Below are positions 1-9,400 of a DNA stretch of 64,000 nt, piece by piece (positions within the stretch are counted from its first letter, which is position 1; each line of letters begins with the position of its first letter). The notes beneath the pieces are model-generated. The model was not told where the DNA came from. It saw only the letters and a list, made by a program, of their open reading frames with translations, and ran no database searches. The stretch lies in assembly GCA_041671545.1 (NCBI GenBank), contig JBAZBI010000008.1:129142-193141 (forward strand). The letters are read 5' to 3'. Source of the DNA: UBA1563 sp041671545. Its GTDB lineage: Bacteria; Bacteroidota; Ignavibacteria; Ignavibacteriales; Ignavibacteriaceae. The translations under genes and the position numbers were made by a program.

Positions 1-374
1 GATTTACCAATTAAGACTTGCACAATTCCGGAAAACAGAGAAACCAATGTAACATAAATGGGGATCGAGTCTGGAGGAATACTTCCTTTAAGCAACATTT
101 CACTTACGAAAACTGAGAGTACAGCGGCAGCCGGTGCGCATGGAGCTGAGATCAGTTTTTTTGTTCCGCCGAATAAGGCTGCAAACAATCCCATAGTAAT
201 TGTACCAAGAATACCACCAACCGCGGCTCTGCCGGAGAATTCTGCCCCCAGCGGAGCAAAAATTATTAATCCAAAAGCGATTGCCGAAGGAATTGCAACC
301 AGCATTGAAGCTGTTCCTCCTAAAACATCACCAAGTAGATTATCGAAAGCGAATTTCTTTTCCGAATTACTCAT
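1..374 (-). CDS. SulP-family anion transporter, N-terminal part (cut by window edge)
   Basis: The first 124 residues of a membrane transporter run off the left edge of the window. The start is the ATG at 374, preceded by AGGAG at a good distance. The protein shows alternating hydrophobic segments and the pattern of SulP/SLC26 transporters: an early helix with AIPSAIAFG, then a Gly-rich stretch ending LFGGTKKLISAPCAPAAAVL, which matches the family's conserved helix 1-3 region where the substrate anion binds. The family moves sulfate, bicarbonate or similar anions across the inner membrane. It lies 35 bases downstream of the 977-residue kinase gene and is probably co-transcribed with it. The C-terminal STAS domain, if present, is outside the window, and the substrate cannot be told. 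Confidence 0.8.
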   Translation of the reverse strand, partial: MSNSEKKFAFDNLLGDVLGGTASMLVAIPSAIAFGLIIFAPLGAEFSGRAAVGGILGTITMGLFAALFGGTKKLISAPCAPAAAVLSVFVSEMLLKGSIPPDSIPIYVTLVSLFSGIVQVLIGK

Positions 375-409
375 AGTTACTCCTTGCTCATTATTTTACA
401 ATTTAATGA

Positions 410-3343
410 TCAAACTAATTTCCCCGATTTCTTAAGTACACTTGTTACTAAGTCAATCATCTCCTTTTTCAGAAAGGGTTTTGGAAGATGATGCGTGCAG
501 CCTCCTGCTAAAAATATTTCTCTCTCTTCTCTCCGTGCATAAGCAGTAACGGCAATAATAGGAGTGTTTTTGTATTTTGGTAACTCCAACAACCGCTTAA
601 CAATATCCATTCCTCCCAAACTACCTTCAAAATTGATATCCATTAAAATTGCATCATAGGTCTTTTCATGTAGTAATTGCAATGCTTTTTCACCATTTTC
701 AGCAGTGTCCACCATACAAATATTTTTCAAAAATAATTTTACAATCTGCCGGTTTACTAAATCATCTTCTGCATAAATTACTAAAGGCATTTCCTTAGTT
801 ATGCCATCTTCTTTTTTTGAGGATATTTCCTTTACCTCTTTTTTTACAAAGCGTTTAACTTTTTCTTTTGTAGGAACTATCGATGGAAATCTAACAGTAA
901 AAGTAGAACCAATACCTAATTCACTTTGAACAGAGATCGTTCCGTGCATCAACTTAACGGCTTTTTTTGAAATTGTTAGTCCGAGTCCGGCGCCTTCGTA
1001 GTTTCGGCTCAAACCTTCACTTACCTGGCGGAATTCTTCCCAGATCAGATCAATTTTATTTGGTGGAATACCTATGCCTGTGTCTTTTACTTTTATGTAC
1101 AACCAGTTGGAATCATTTGTTTCAATTCCCACCTCAACAGAAACTTTACCCGCTTTTGTGAACTTGACCGCATTATCGAGTAAGTTATGAATTATTCTCT
1201 TTAAAAGATGTTCATCCAAATCAGCAAAAATATTTTCGTCATGAATATTTGATTCTAAAAGTAGATTTTTTTCTTTTGCTTCTGTAGTATATGATCCGAT
1301 GCAACTTTTTATTATCGGGATAACTTCTACTCTATTCAAAGCCACATTAATTTTTTCTGATTCTGCATCAGATAAATCAAGAATAAATTTTAATGTCTCA
1401 CTTAACCGTTTACCCGAATGGAAGATCCCATCAACCATGTCTAATTGTTCTTTATCTTTTAGTTGTGTGAGAAGGATTTCAGAGTAACCTAAGATGCCGT
1501 TTAGCGGAGTTCTTAATTCGTGACTCATATTTGCAAGGAAATTAGATTTTAAGCGGCTCATTTCTTCCGCTCTTTCTTTTGCTTTTATGATCTCTACTTC
1601 AGCAAGTAATTGCTCGTTATGGAGTTTTTCTTCAGCAAGAATTCGTTCAGTTATATCTTGTACTGTACCTAAAGAACGAAGTGGATTTCCCCTTTCATCA
1701 TAATATGTATCGCATTGCTCGTGAACATGTTTTATTCTTCCTTCTTTCAATAACAATCGATGATCTATACTGTACTGGGTTTTATTTTTAACTGAATCAG
1801 TGTAATGTTTATTCACCATTTCACGATCATCGGGATGGATCATTTCCACAAATGCTTCGTATGATGAACCAAATTCTTTTGGATCAATCTCAAAGATTTC
1901 GTAAATCTCATCGGACCAAATAAGCACATTATTAATCAAGTTGAGTTCCCAGTGACCGAGACTAACTTGATGTTCGGCTTCTTTGAGTCTCTCAGTACTT
2001 TCACGAAGAGCATTTTCAGCTTCTAATCTTTTCTTCTCTGTTTCAATTGTTTCAAATGCAAAAGATATATCCCCTGCAACTTGATCGAGTAACTCAATTT
2101 CATCTTTGTTAAAGAAAAACGGAACCGATGCGTAGAGTGTATAAACCCCGACCACTTTTCCAAACAATTTTATTGGAAGGGCAATTGATGAAATATATCC
2201 ACGTTTTATTTTTTCCTCTTTCCAAGGATTCATAACCGGGTCATTTGCTATATCGTTACAAACTACATGATTTTTTTCCCTTATTGCTCTTCCGGTTGGA
2301 CCTCGCCCTTCGGGAACATCGCGAGTTGATATCTTAACAATCTTAGAAAGGTAGCCATCTTCAAAACCAGCATAGGCAATAGGATTAACAAGTTTAGATA
2401 CGTCATCAACCAACCCGATCCAAGCCATTTTAAATTTTCCATAATCAATGGCAATTCTGCACACTTCAGTAAATAGTTTTTCTTTGTTGGTTGCTCTAAC
2501 TATACATTGGTTAATTTGACTTATAAATGTATAAACACGATTTGCTTTTAATATTTTCTCTTCATCTATTTTTCTGCCGGTTATGTCATTTGCAATAACT
2601 TGAACACCAATGAGCAGACCGGAATCACTTACAACTCTTCTAAAATTATGAATGAACCATTTTTTACCTGTAGTCAATTTCAAACAATCTTCATATTCAA
2701 AGCCGCCTTCACTTTCCGAAGCAAGATGGATTCTTTTTATAAATTCCGTATAGGTTTCTTTATCCAAGAAATCAGAAAGCGGTTTTCCCACGTAGTCAAT
2801 TTGTTTTTTACCAAAGTTCTCAATCGCTCGATCATTAATTAATAGAATTGTTCCATCCAGCGAGTATAATGCGATTCCAAGTCCTGAACTTGCGAGCAGC
2901 ATCCGGTATTTTTCTTCGCTTTCCTTTAGATGCTTTGCAATCCTTTCTTTTTCTAACTGAACCTTTTTTCTCTCAAGTGTCTCCTTAACGGCAAATGGAA
3001 GTCTCGTTAAATGATCTTTAATAATGTAATCACTTGCCCCTGCTTTCATGCACTCAACTGCAACCTCTTCATTGATAGAACCTGTAAAAAGAATAAACGG
3101 AAGTGACGGATATTTTTCTAAAACAATTTGCAAGGCTTCTTTTCCATCGAATTGAGGCATCATATAATCAGAGATTACAATATCCGGATCGAATTTTTCC
3201 AAAAATTCTAAAAATTCTTCTCGAGTTTCCGCCCTCTTAAAGGTAAAATTCAAATTACTTTTACGGAGTTCTCTAATTGCCAATTCCATATCATATGGAT
3301 TGTCTTCAATAAATAAAATCCTCAACGTGTTATCGTTATTCAA
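410..3343 (-). CDS. Hybrid sensor histidine kinase (REC-PAS-GAF-PAS-HisKA-HATPase-REC)
   Basis: A 977-residue soluble phosphorelay kinase with no membrane segment. Domains in order: receiver 1-125 with acceptor Asp59; PAS about 143-262; GAF about 270-435; second PAS about 450-570; dimerisation/phosphoacceptor domain with His608 in NMSHELRTPLNG; ATPase domain with N-box Asn724 and DTGIGIP at 754-760; C-terminal receiver with Asp902 and the conserved Lys955. An N-terminal receiver ahead of PAS domains suggests that another kinase or phosphotransfer step feeds this protein. It lies 20 bases downstream of the 148-residue response regulator and probably shares its transcript. Its receiver and kinase modules are close paralogues of those in the 1586-residue kinase of this cluster. 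The signal is unknown. Confidence 0.93.
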   Translation of the reverse strand: MNNDNTLRILFIEDNPYDMELAIRELRKSNLNFTFKRAETREEFLEFLEKFDPDIVISDYMMPQFDGKEALQIVLEKYPSLPFILFTGSINEEVAVECMKAGASDYIIKDHLTRLPFAVKETLERKKVQLEKERIAKHLKESEEKYRMLLASSGLGIALYSLDGTILLINDRAIENFGKKQIDYVGKPLSDFLDKETYTEFIKRIHLASESEGGFEYEDCLKLTTGKKWFIHNFRRVVSDSGLLIGVQVIANDITGRKIDEEKILKANRVYTFISQINQCIVRATNKEKLFTEVCRIAIDYGKFKMAWIGLVDDVSKLVNPIAYAGFEDGYLSKIVKISTRDVPEGRGPTGRAIREKNHVVCNDIANDPVMNPWKEEKIKRGYISSIALPIKLFGKVVGVYTLYASVPFFFNKDEIELLDQVAGDISFAFETIETEKKRLEAENALRESTERLKEAEHQVSLGHWELNLINNVLIWSDEIYEIFEIDPKEFGSSYEAFVEMIHPDDREMVNKHYTDSVKNKTQYSIDHRLLLKEGRIKHVHEQCDTYYDERGNPLRSLGTVQDITERILAEEKLHNEQLLAEVEIIKAKERAEEMSRLKSNFLANMSHELRTPLNGILGYSEILLTQLKDKEQLDMVDGIFHSGKRLSETLKFILDLSDAESEKINVALNRVEVIPIIKSCIGSYTTEAKEKNLLLESNIHDENIFADLDEHLLKRIIHNLLDNAVKFTKAGKVSVEVGIETNDSNWLYIKVKDTGIGIPPNKIDLIWEEFRQVSEGLSRNYEGAGLGLTISKKAVKLMHGTISVQSELGIGSTFTVRFPSIVPTKEKVKRFVKKEVKEISSKKEDGITKEMPLVIYAEDDLVNRQIVKLFLKNICMVDTAENGEKALQLLHEKTYDAILMDINFEGSLGGMDIVKRLLELPKYKNTPIIAVTAYARREEREIFLAGGCTHHLPKPFLKKEMIDLVTSVLKKSGKLV

Positions 3344-3363
3344 TGAGTAGCCTTTATCACTAA

Positions 3364-3810
3364 TTATTTTTTAGGGAGTTGATTTAACAACAACCAGTAC
3401 AATCCTATTTCTCTTACCGCTTCAATAAATTTATCAAAATCAACCGGCTTTACGATGTAACTGTTAACTCCAAGAGCATAACTCTTAACAATATCTTTCT
3501 CTTCCTTGGAAGAGGTTAATACGACTACGGGAATTGATTTTGTTCTTTCATCACTTTTAACTGTCTTGAGAACTTCAAGTCCATCAATTTTCGGGAGTTT
3601 CAAATCTAATAAAATAACTTTCGGATTATTTTCAATATTTCTATCGCTAAATAAACCTTTGGCAAAAATAAAATCAAGAGCTTCCTCTCCATCCATCACA
3701 TGAACTACTTTGTTTGCGATATTATTTTTTCTCATCGCTCTAATTGCTAACTCCGCATCGTTTGGATTGTCTTCAACCAATAAGATTTCAACTTCATTTT
3801 GATTAACCAT
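3364..3810 (-). CDS. Single-domain response regulator, Rcp1-like
   Basis: A 148-residue stand-alone receiver with no output domain. It has the acidic pocket (VEDNPND at 12-18), acceptor Asp69 in ILLDLKLPKIDG, and the Lys of IVKPVD near residue 122. The C-terminal helix with YWLLLNQLP is typical of Rcp1-type regulators, which partner phytochrome-like kinases. The gene starts 14 bases after the end of the 807-residue kinase gene, whose HDLRAPLRAIDGF phosphoacceptor box is of the phytochrome/Cph1 type, so those two are the natural cognate pair. Output is probably by protein-protein contact or phosphotransfer onward, for example to the hybrid kinase encoded next. Confidence 0.92.
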   Translation of the reverse strand: MVNQNEVEILLVEDNPNDAELAIRAMRKNNIANKVVHVMDGEEALDFIFAKGLFSDRNIENNPKVILLDLKLPKIDGLEVLKTVKSDERTKSIPVVVLTSSKEEKDIVKSYALGVNSYIVKPVDFDKFIEAVREIGLYWLLLNQLPKK

Positions 3811-3824
3811 TAAGTTGCTCCTTG

Positions 3825-6248
3825 CTAAGTTTGTTTATGTAAAACCGGTAGAGAAAAATAGAAGGTCGCTCCACCGTTAATACCCCCTTCTGCCCAAACT
3901 TCACCTTTGTGGCGATGGATAATGCGAAGAACAATCGCCAGCCCTACACCGGTTCCTTCAAATTCTTCTACTTTATGCAAACGCTGAAACACTCCGAATA
4001 ATTTATGTACATAGGCTGGATTGAATCCAACCCCATAGTCCTTTACAAAATAGATGTTCTTCCCATTTTCTGTTCGACTTCCCACTTCAATTTTTTTCAC
4101 CGAAGATTTTGAAGAGAATTTAATTGCGTTGGATAATAGATTACTCCAAACTTGTCGTATCAAAACAGAATCACCATATGCATCCGGAAGAGTTGAAACG
4201 TTGAAATCATAATTGAGTTTAGTATCTGTAATATTCAATTCATAATAAATCGAATTGACCAGATCAGTCATATTAATTCGAGTAAAATTAATATCTAATT
4301 TACTAACACGGGAAAGTGAAAGAAGATCAGTTATAAGTTGATCCATTTTCTTCGCATTGGTGCGGATCAAACGTAGGAACCTTTTCCCTTCATTATCAAG
4401 TTTATCTTCATAGTCTTCTATAAGAAGTTTTGAAAAACCGTCGATTGCTCTCAATGGAGCGCGTAAATCATGAGAGGTTGAGTAAGTAAAAGCCTCTAAC
4501 TCTTTATTTGCAGCTTCCAGCTGAGAAGTTCGCTCTAAGACTCTTAATTCAAGGTCGGCATTAAGTTTCTGGATTTCTTCTTCAGCTTTTTTAAGTTCTG
4601 TAACATCATGCGCTGCGGCAAAAACACCCTGAACTTCTCCCCTCTCATTTTTAAATACAGTTGCGTTATAAAGAATATCGGTTGTTTTACCTGATGTGTG
4701 AGTGATAGTAAGCGGGTAATCTCGAACAGAACCTTCTTCGAGAACTGTTTGATATCCGATTCTTGCTTTATCGGGTTCAGTAAAATAATTAGCAAAATCA
4801 TCACCGATCATTTGTTCTCTTGAAGCTCCCGTTATTTGTTCCGTTGCAGAATTTACATCGGCGATTTTTCCGTTATGTCCAATCGTTACAAGAGGATCAA
4901 GACTTGCTTCAATCAACCTTCGATTATAAGCACCGGCTAATTGCAAAGCTTCCTGGATTCGTTTTTGTTCTGTTATATCTCTTGCAATTGTTGATGACCC
5001 AGACACTTTTCCTTGAGAATCTCTAATGGGCGAGAATGTAACTGAAACATTTATCATCGCACCATCTTTCCGTTTTCTCACCGTTTCATGATGACGAATT
5101 TGTTCACCATTCCTGATCTTTTCCAATATTTCAGATATTTCTTCCCATCTGTCAGGGGTAGCCAAAAATGAAACATGTTTTCCTAATATTTCACTTGCGG
5201 TATAACCGTAAACTTTTTCAGCACCGCTATTCCAACTAACTATAATGCCCTCAACATCCTTGCCGATTATTGCATCATCAGACGATTGAACTATTGCTGC
5301 AAGTAGCAGGGATTCTTTCTCAGCGCGCTTCTGTTCCGTTATATCACGTGCAGCGGCAAATACTCCTTGAACTTCATTAAACTCATTTTTATAAACCGTA
5401 GCATTGTATAAAACATCGGTTGTACTTCCGGATTTGTGTTTTATTGTTAGTGGATAATCTCGAACAAATCCCTGAGCTAATACTTTTTGATTACCATTTC
5501 TGGCATCTTCAGGTTCTGTGAAGTAATTAGCAAAATCATCACCGATAAGTTGATCTCTTGAAGCGCCGGTAATTTTTTCAGTTGCTGAATTAACATCGGT
5601 AATTTTTCCGTCTCTCCCAATCGTTACCAAAGGATCGAGACTTGCTTCAATTAACCGGCGGTTGTATTCACTTGCTCTTTTCAACTCTTCAGCAAATAAC
5701 TTTCTTTGAGTGATATCACGTGCCGTTGCATAAGTTAATCCCTCATCAGCATTATAACTTGCCCGCCATGACAACCAACGCAACGAACCATTTTTATTAA
5801 TATACCGATTTTCAAAATTGAGTGTATAACCGCGATGTAACTGCTTTGCCATTTCATCAACTGTTGCCTGTTTATCCAGCGGATGCACAAAGTCAATGAA
5901 AGGCCTCCCGGTTAGTTCAGCTTCAGTATATCCCAACAGATCTGAAAAAGCTTGGTTTATTTTTTTAAAAGCTCCGTTCGGGTCAGCGATACACATAAGA
6001 TCGGTAGAATTTTGGAAAAAATTAAAGTAATGTTCACTCCCCGTTTCCGTCATAATTGGTATGGTTTTCACAGACGGAATTGATTTATTTTTCTTTTTAA
6101 GTGATGCCGGACTTTTTGAATTTGATTTTAGGAGGGTCGATTTTTTTTTAGTTTTTGTTTTAGCGGTTTTTGAAGTTTGCTCCTTCTTGCCTTTAGATGT
6201 TTTGCCGGAAAGAATTGTTCCATCCTTTTTTACGATGCTCTTTTTCAT
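3825..6248 (-). CDS. Multi-PAS sensor histidine kinase, phytochrome-type kinase core
   Basis: An 807-residue cytoplasmic kinase. Residues 1-65 form a Lys/Ser-rich, probably disordered tail. Four PAS domains follow (about 72-185, 192-310, 311-430, 438-552), then a coiled coil, the phosphoacceptor His593 in SHDLRAPLRAIDG, N-box Asn707 and DYGVGFN at 737-743. PAS 2 and PAS 4 are recent duplicates: both begin YNRRLIEASLDPLVTIG and share the GDDFANYFTEP block. There is no receiver domain, so the adjacent Rcp1-like regulator is the likely target. First gene of a minus-strand run (kinase, regulator, hybrid kinase, SulP). The ATG at 6248 has no strong ribosome-binding site. No haem, flavin or bilin ligand residues could be assigned. 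Confidence 0.92.
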   Translation of the reverse strand: MKKSIVKKDGTILSGKTSKGKKEQTSKTAKTKTKKKSTLLKSNSKSPASLKKKNKSIPSVKTIPIMTETGSEHYFNFFQNSTDLMCIADPNGAFKKINQAFSDLLGYTEAELTGRPFIDFVHPLDKQATVDEMAKQLHRGYTLNFENRYINKNGSLRWLSWRASYNADEGLTYATARDITQRKLFAEELKRASEYNRRLIEASLDPLVTIGRDGKITDVNSATEKITGASRDQLIGDDFANYFTEPEDARNGNQKVLAQGFVRDYPLTIKHKSGSTTDVLYNATVYKNEFNEVQGVFAAARDITEQKRAEKESLLLAAIVQSSDDAIIGKDVEGIIVSWNSGAEKVYGYTASEILGKHVSFLATPDRWEEISEILEKIRNGEQIRHHETVRKRKDGAMINVSVTFSPIRDSQGKVSGSSTIARDITEQKRIQEALQLAGAYNRRLIEASLDPLVTIGHNGKIADVNSATEQITGASREQMIGDDFANYFTEPDKARIGYQTVLEEGSVRDYPLTITHTSGKTTDILYNATVFKNERGEVQGVFAAAHDVTELKKAEEEIQKLNADLELRVLERTSQLEAANKELEAFTYSTSHDLRAPLRAIDGFSKLLIEDYEDKLDNEGKRFLRLIRTNAKKMDQLITDLLSLSRVSKLDINFTRINMTDLVNSIYYELNITDTKLNYDFNVSTLPDAYGDSVLIRQVWSNLLSNAIKFSSKSSVKKIEVGSRTENGKNIYFVKDYGVGFNPAYVHKLFGVFQRLHKVEEFEGTGVGLAIVLRIIHRHKGEVWAEGGINGGATFYFSLPVLHKQT

Positions 6249-6493
6249 ACTGCACCAAATAGTAATTCAATTCTAGTTTTTTCGGAAGGAATTATTTTTG
6301 AGATCATAAGGGTGATTTTATTTCAATGTATTTATCTTGATCAATAAAATGTTGTAACAACTAAACCAAAGTAACCGATAAAATCTAACTAACTTGCAAA
6401 TTAAAAACAACCAAATAATTTACAATGCTGCCTAAAATAAGGTTAGATACTGAGCTAATTTTTTACTGATCAGTAAACCATCCGAAGTTCTTG

Positions 6494-9400
6494 TTACTCA
6501 TTAAGTAGCGCCCTCTTTACTAAATCGATCATCTCTTTTCTTCTAAACGGTTTGGCAAGATAGTGAGTGCATCCGGCTGCAAGTGATTCCGTTTTATCTT
6601 TGCCCAAAGCATATGCTGTAACGGCAGCAATTGGTGTATTTGCATATTGTGACAAATTTAAAATTTCTTTTACTAACTCAAGTCCGTTCATCCCCTCTCC
6701 AAGATTTATATCGATCATAAAGAAATCATATTTCTTTTCGTTCAGTAATTTGAGTGCTGAAATACCATCTTCTGCAGTATCAACCTCACAAGTATCTTTC
6801 AAAAATAATTTCACCATGTTTCTATTTATGAAATCATCTTCCACATAAAGTACGGACGCTGAAAAAGATTTGCCGATTGATGAATCAACAGGCATTTGAA
6901 TTAGTTTTGACTCTTCATCATAATTTTCAATTCTTGAAGATGAAGCGACGATCGCGGGAAATTTTACAGTAAACGTTGACCCAACACCATATTCACTCTT
7001 AACCGTAATAGTGCCGTGCATTAGCTCAACCGCTTTTTTAGAGATTGTTAATCCTAATCCGGGACCTTCATAATTACGACTTATCCCCTCACTCACCTGG
7101 CGGAATTCTTCCCAAATGAGATCAATTTTATCTTCGGGAATTCCAATTCCCGTGTCTTTCACATTGATATAAAATATCGGAGGTTGTTTTGAACTTCCCT
7201 TTACGTTGAGTTCCTCTATACCGACTTCGACCTTTATATTTCCTTCTTTTGTGAACTTAATCGCATTATCAATTAAATTATGAAGAATGCGTTTTAAAAG
7301 AATTCCATCCAGATGCGCAATAATATTCTCATCTTGAATAATTGTTTCAAGCTGAATGTTTTTCTTTGAGGCATCAGCGGCAAATAAAAGAACACTTTCT
7401 TTTATTATAGGAACTACTGAAACATCCTTTGCAATAACCTCAATTTTTCCCGTCTCAGCTTCAGAAAGATCAAGAATAAATTTAAGTGTTTCACTTAATC
7501 TTTTACCTGATTGATAAATCCCTTGCACCATATCCACTTGTTCGGCATCTTCGAGAAGAGTTGTTAATATTTCAGCATAACCCAAAATCCCATTTAACGG
7601 TGTCCGAAGTTCGTGACTCATATTCGCTAGAAAATTCGACTTGAGTCTATTCATTTCTTCGGCTTTATCTTTAGAGATAACAAGTTCTTCTATCATTTTT
7701 TTCTTTTCGGTTATATCTTCTTTAACCGCAACGAAATGAGTTATTTCTCCATTTTTATTTAATAAAGGTGAGATGAGCGCTGATTCCCAGTACAATTCTC
7801 CATTTTTCTTTTTATCGAGAAATTCTCCTTTCCACTCTTTACCATTTAAAATTGTATTCCAAAGGTCTTCATAATATTTTTTATCCTGAATTCCTGATTT
7901 TAATATCCTCGGATTTTGACCAATTACTTCCTCTTTCGTAAATCCCGTTATTTCACAGAATTTATGGTTTACATATTCTATGTCTCCTTGGGGATTTGTA
8001 ATAACAACAGAAGCCGGACTTTGTTCAACGGCGCGGGATAATTTTAGCAGTTCATCTTCAAATTGTTTTCGTTCCGTAAAGTCGTGGTTAACACCAACCA
8101 AACCGGTGATGTTTCCGTGCATGTCTCGCAATGGAACTTTAGCTCCAAGCAACCAATGTGGAGCTCCATCTTTATCTATTAATCGTCCCTCAATATTTAG
8201 CAGAGGTTTACCTGATTTAATAACAGATTGATCTTCTTCAAAATATCTTTTTGCTTCACTTTCCGGGTAGAGATCAAAATCAGTTTTTCCGATTACATCA
8301 TTTTCAGAATTTTTTCCGGAAAATTCAATTTCCTTCTTGTTAGCTAGTATTTTCCTCCCTTCAATATCCTTAACGAATACCGCGTCCGGAATCAAATCAA
8401 TAATTGTTCTAAGAAGGGTTCGTTCATTTGTAAGAATTTCTTCTGCTTGTTTACGTTCGGTAATATTCTTGAAAACGCTTAATGATAATGTTAGTTGATG
8501 TGGATTTTCTAAAAATGTATTCGATAACTCAAGCACTATTCTTTTCCCATTCCAAAGTACAAGTTCCCGTTCTAAATGAGCAGGGATGCTTCGGGAACGG
8601 AACCGCTCCTTATGTTTCCGTAAGATTTCCGCTCGCTTAGCCACTTCATAGACGATACTTATTGGTTTCCCTTCCATTTCTTCACAAGGTTTCTCCACCA
8701 TTTTGCAATATGCATCATTAACCAACAGTATAATGCCTTCTTCATTTGTTATCCGCATTCCATCCGTACCTTTCTCCCAGACTGAACGGAATCTCAACTC
8801 ACTTTCACGCAGTATGTCTTCCCCACGTTTGCGTTCGGTAATATCGATTACGGTTGAAACCATCGTATTTTGTTCGGATAAAGGAATGTTGACCGCATTT
8901 ACTACATGCTCTGAACCATCTTTATGAGTTACTAAGCACTCCTCCCAGTGCATTCGTGAAGGGTCTCCTGATTGAATATCTGCAATAATTTTTGCCATTA
9001 ATTCTTTACGGTACTTCTCATCGGGATAAACTTTTTTGAAGAAAACAGAAGTATCTTTCATCTCATCTTGAGGCCAGCCATAAATTTCTTCAAACTTTTT
9101 ATTTATATAGAAAGAGTTCCCTTTATCAATTTCATTTAACGCAATACCTATCGGAAGATTATCTAGAACAGTTTGAATAAAAGAATTTTTTTTCTTCAAT
9201 TCTTCTTCTGCATGCTTACGCTCTGTTATGTCCCTAAACAATCCCAGATTGTACAACCTGCCGTCAATCGTGATGCTTGTCGAGTTTATGTCCGTGTATA
9301 AGATTGTACCGTCCTTCCTAAGACATGGAACGTCGAGTACAAGAGATTTATCTCTCCGGGTAACGGCTTCGAACTCGGTAATTACCCACTGTAGGTCCTG

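Noticed and set aside
1..435. Plus-strand frame at 58-435
   Set aside because: The minus strand carries the SulP transporter with start and ribosome-binding site.
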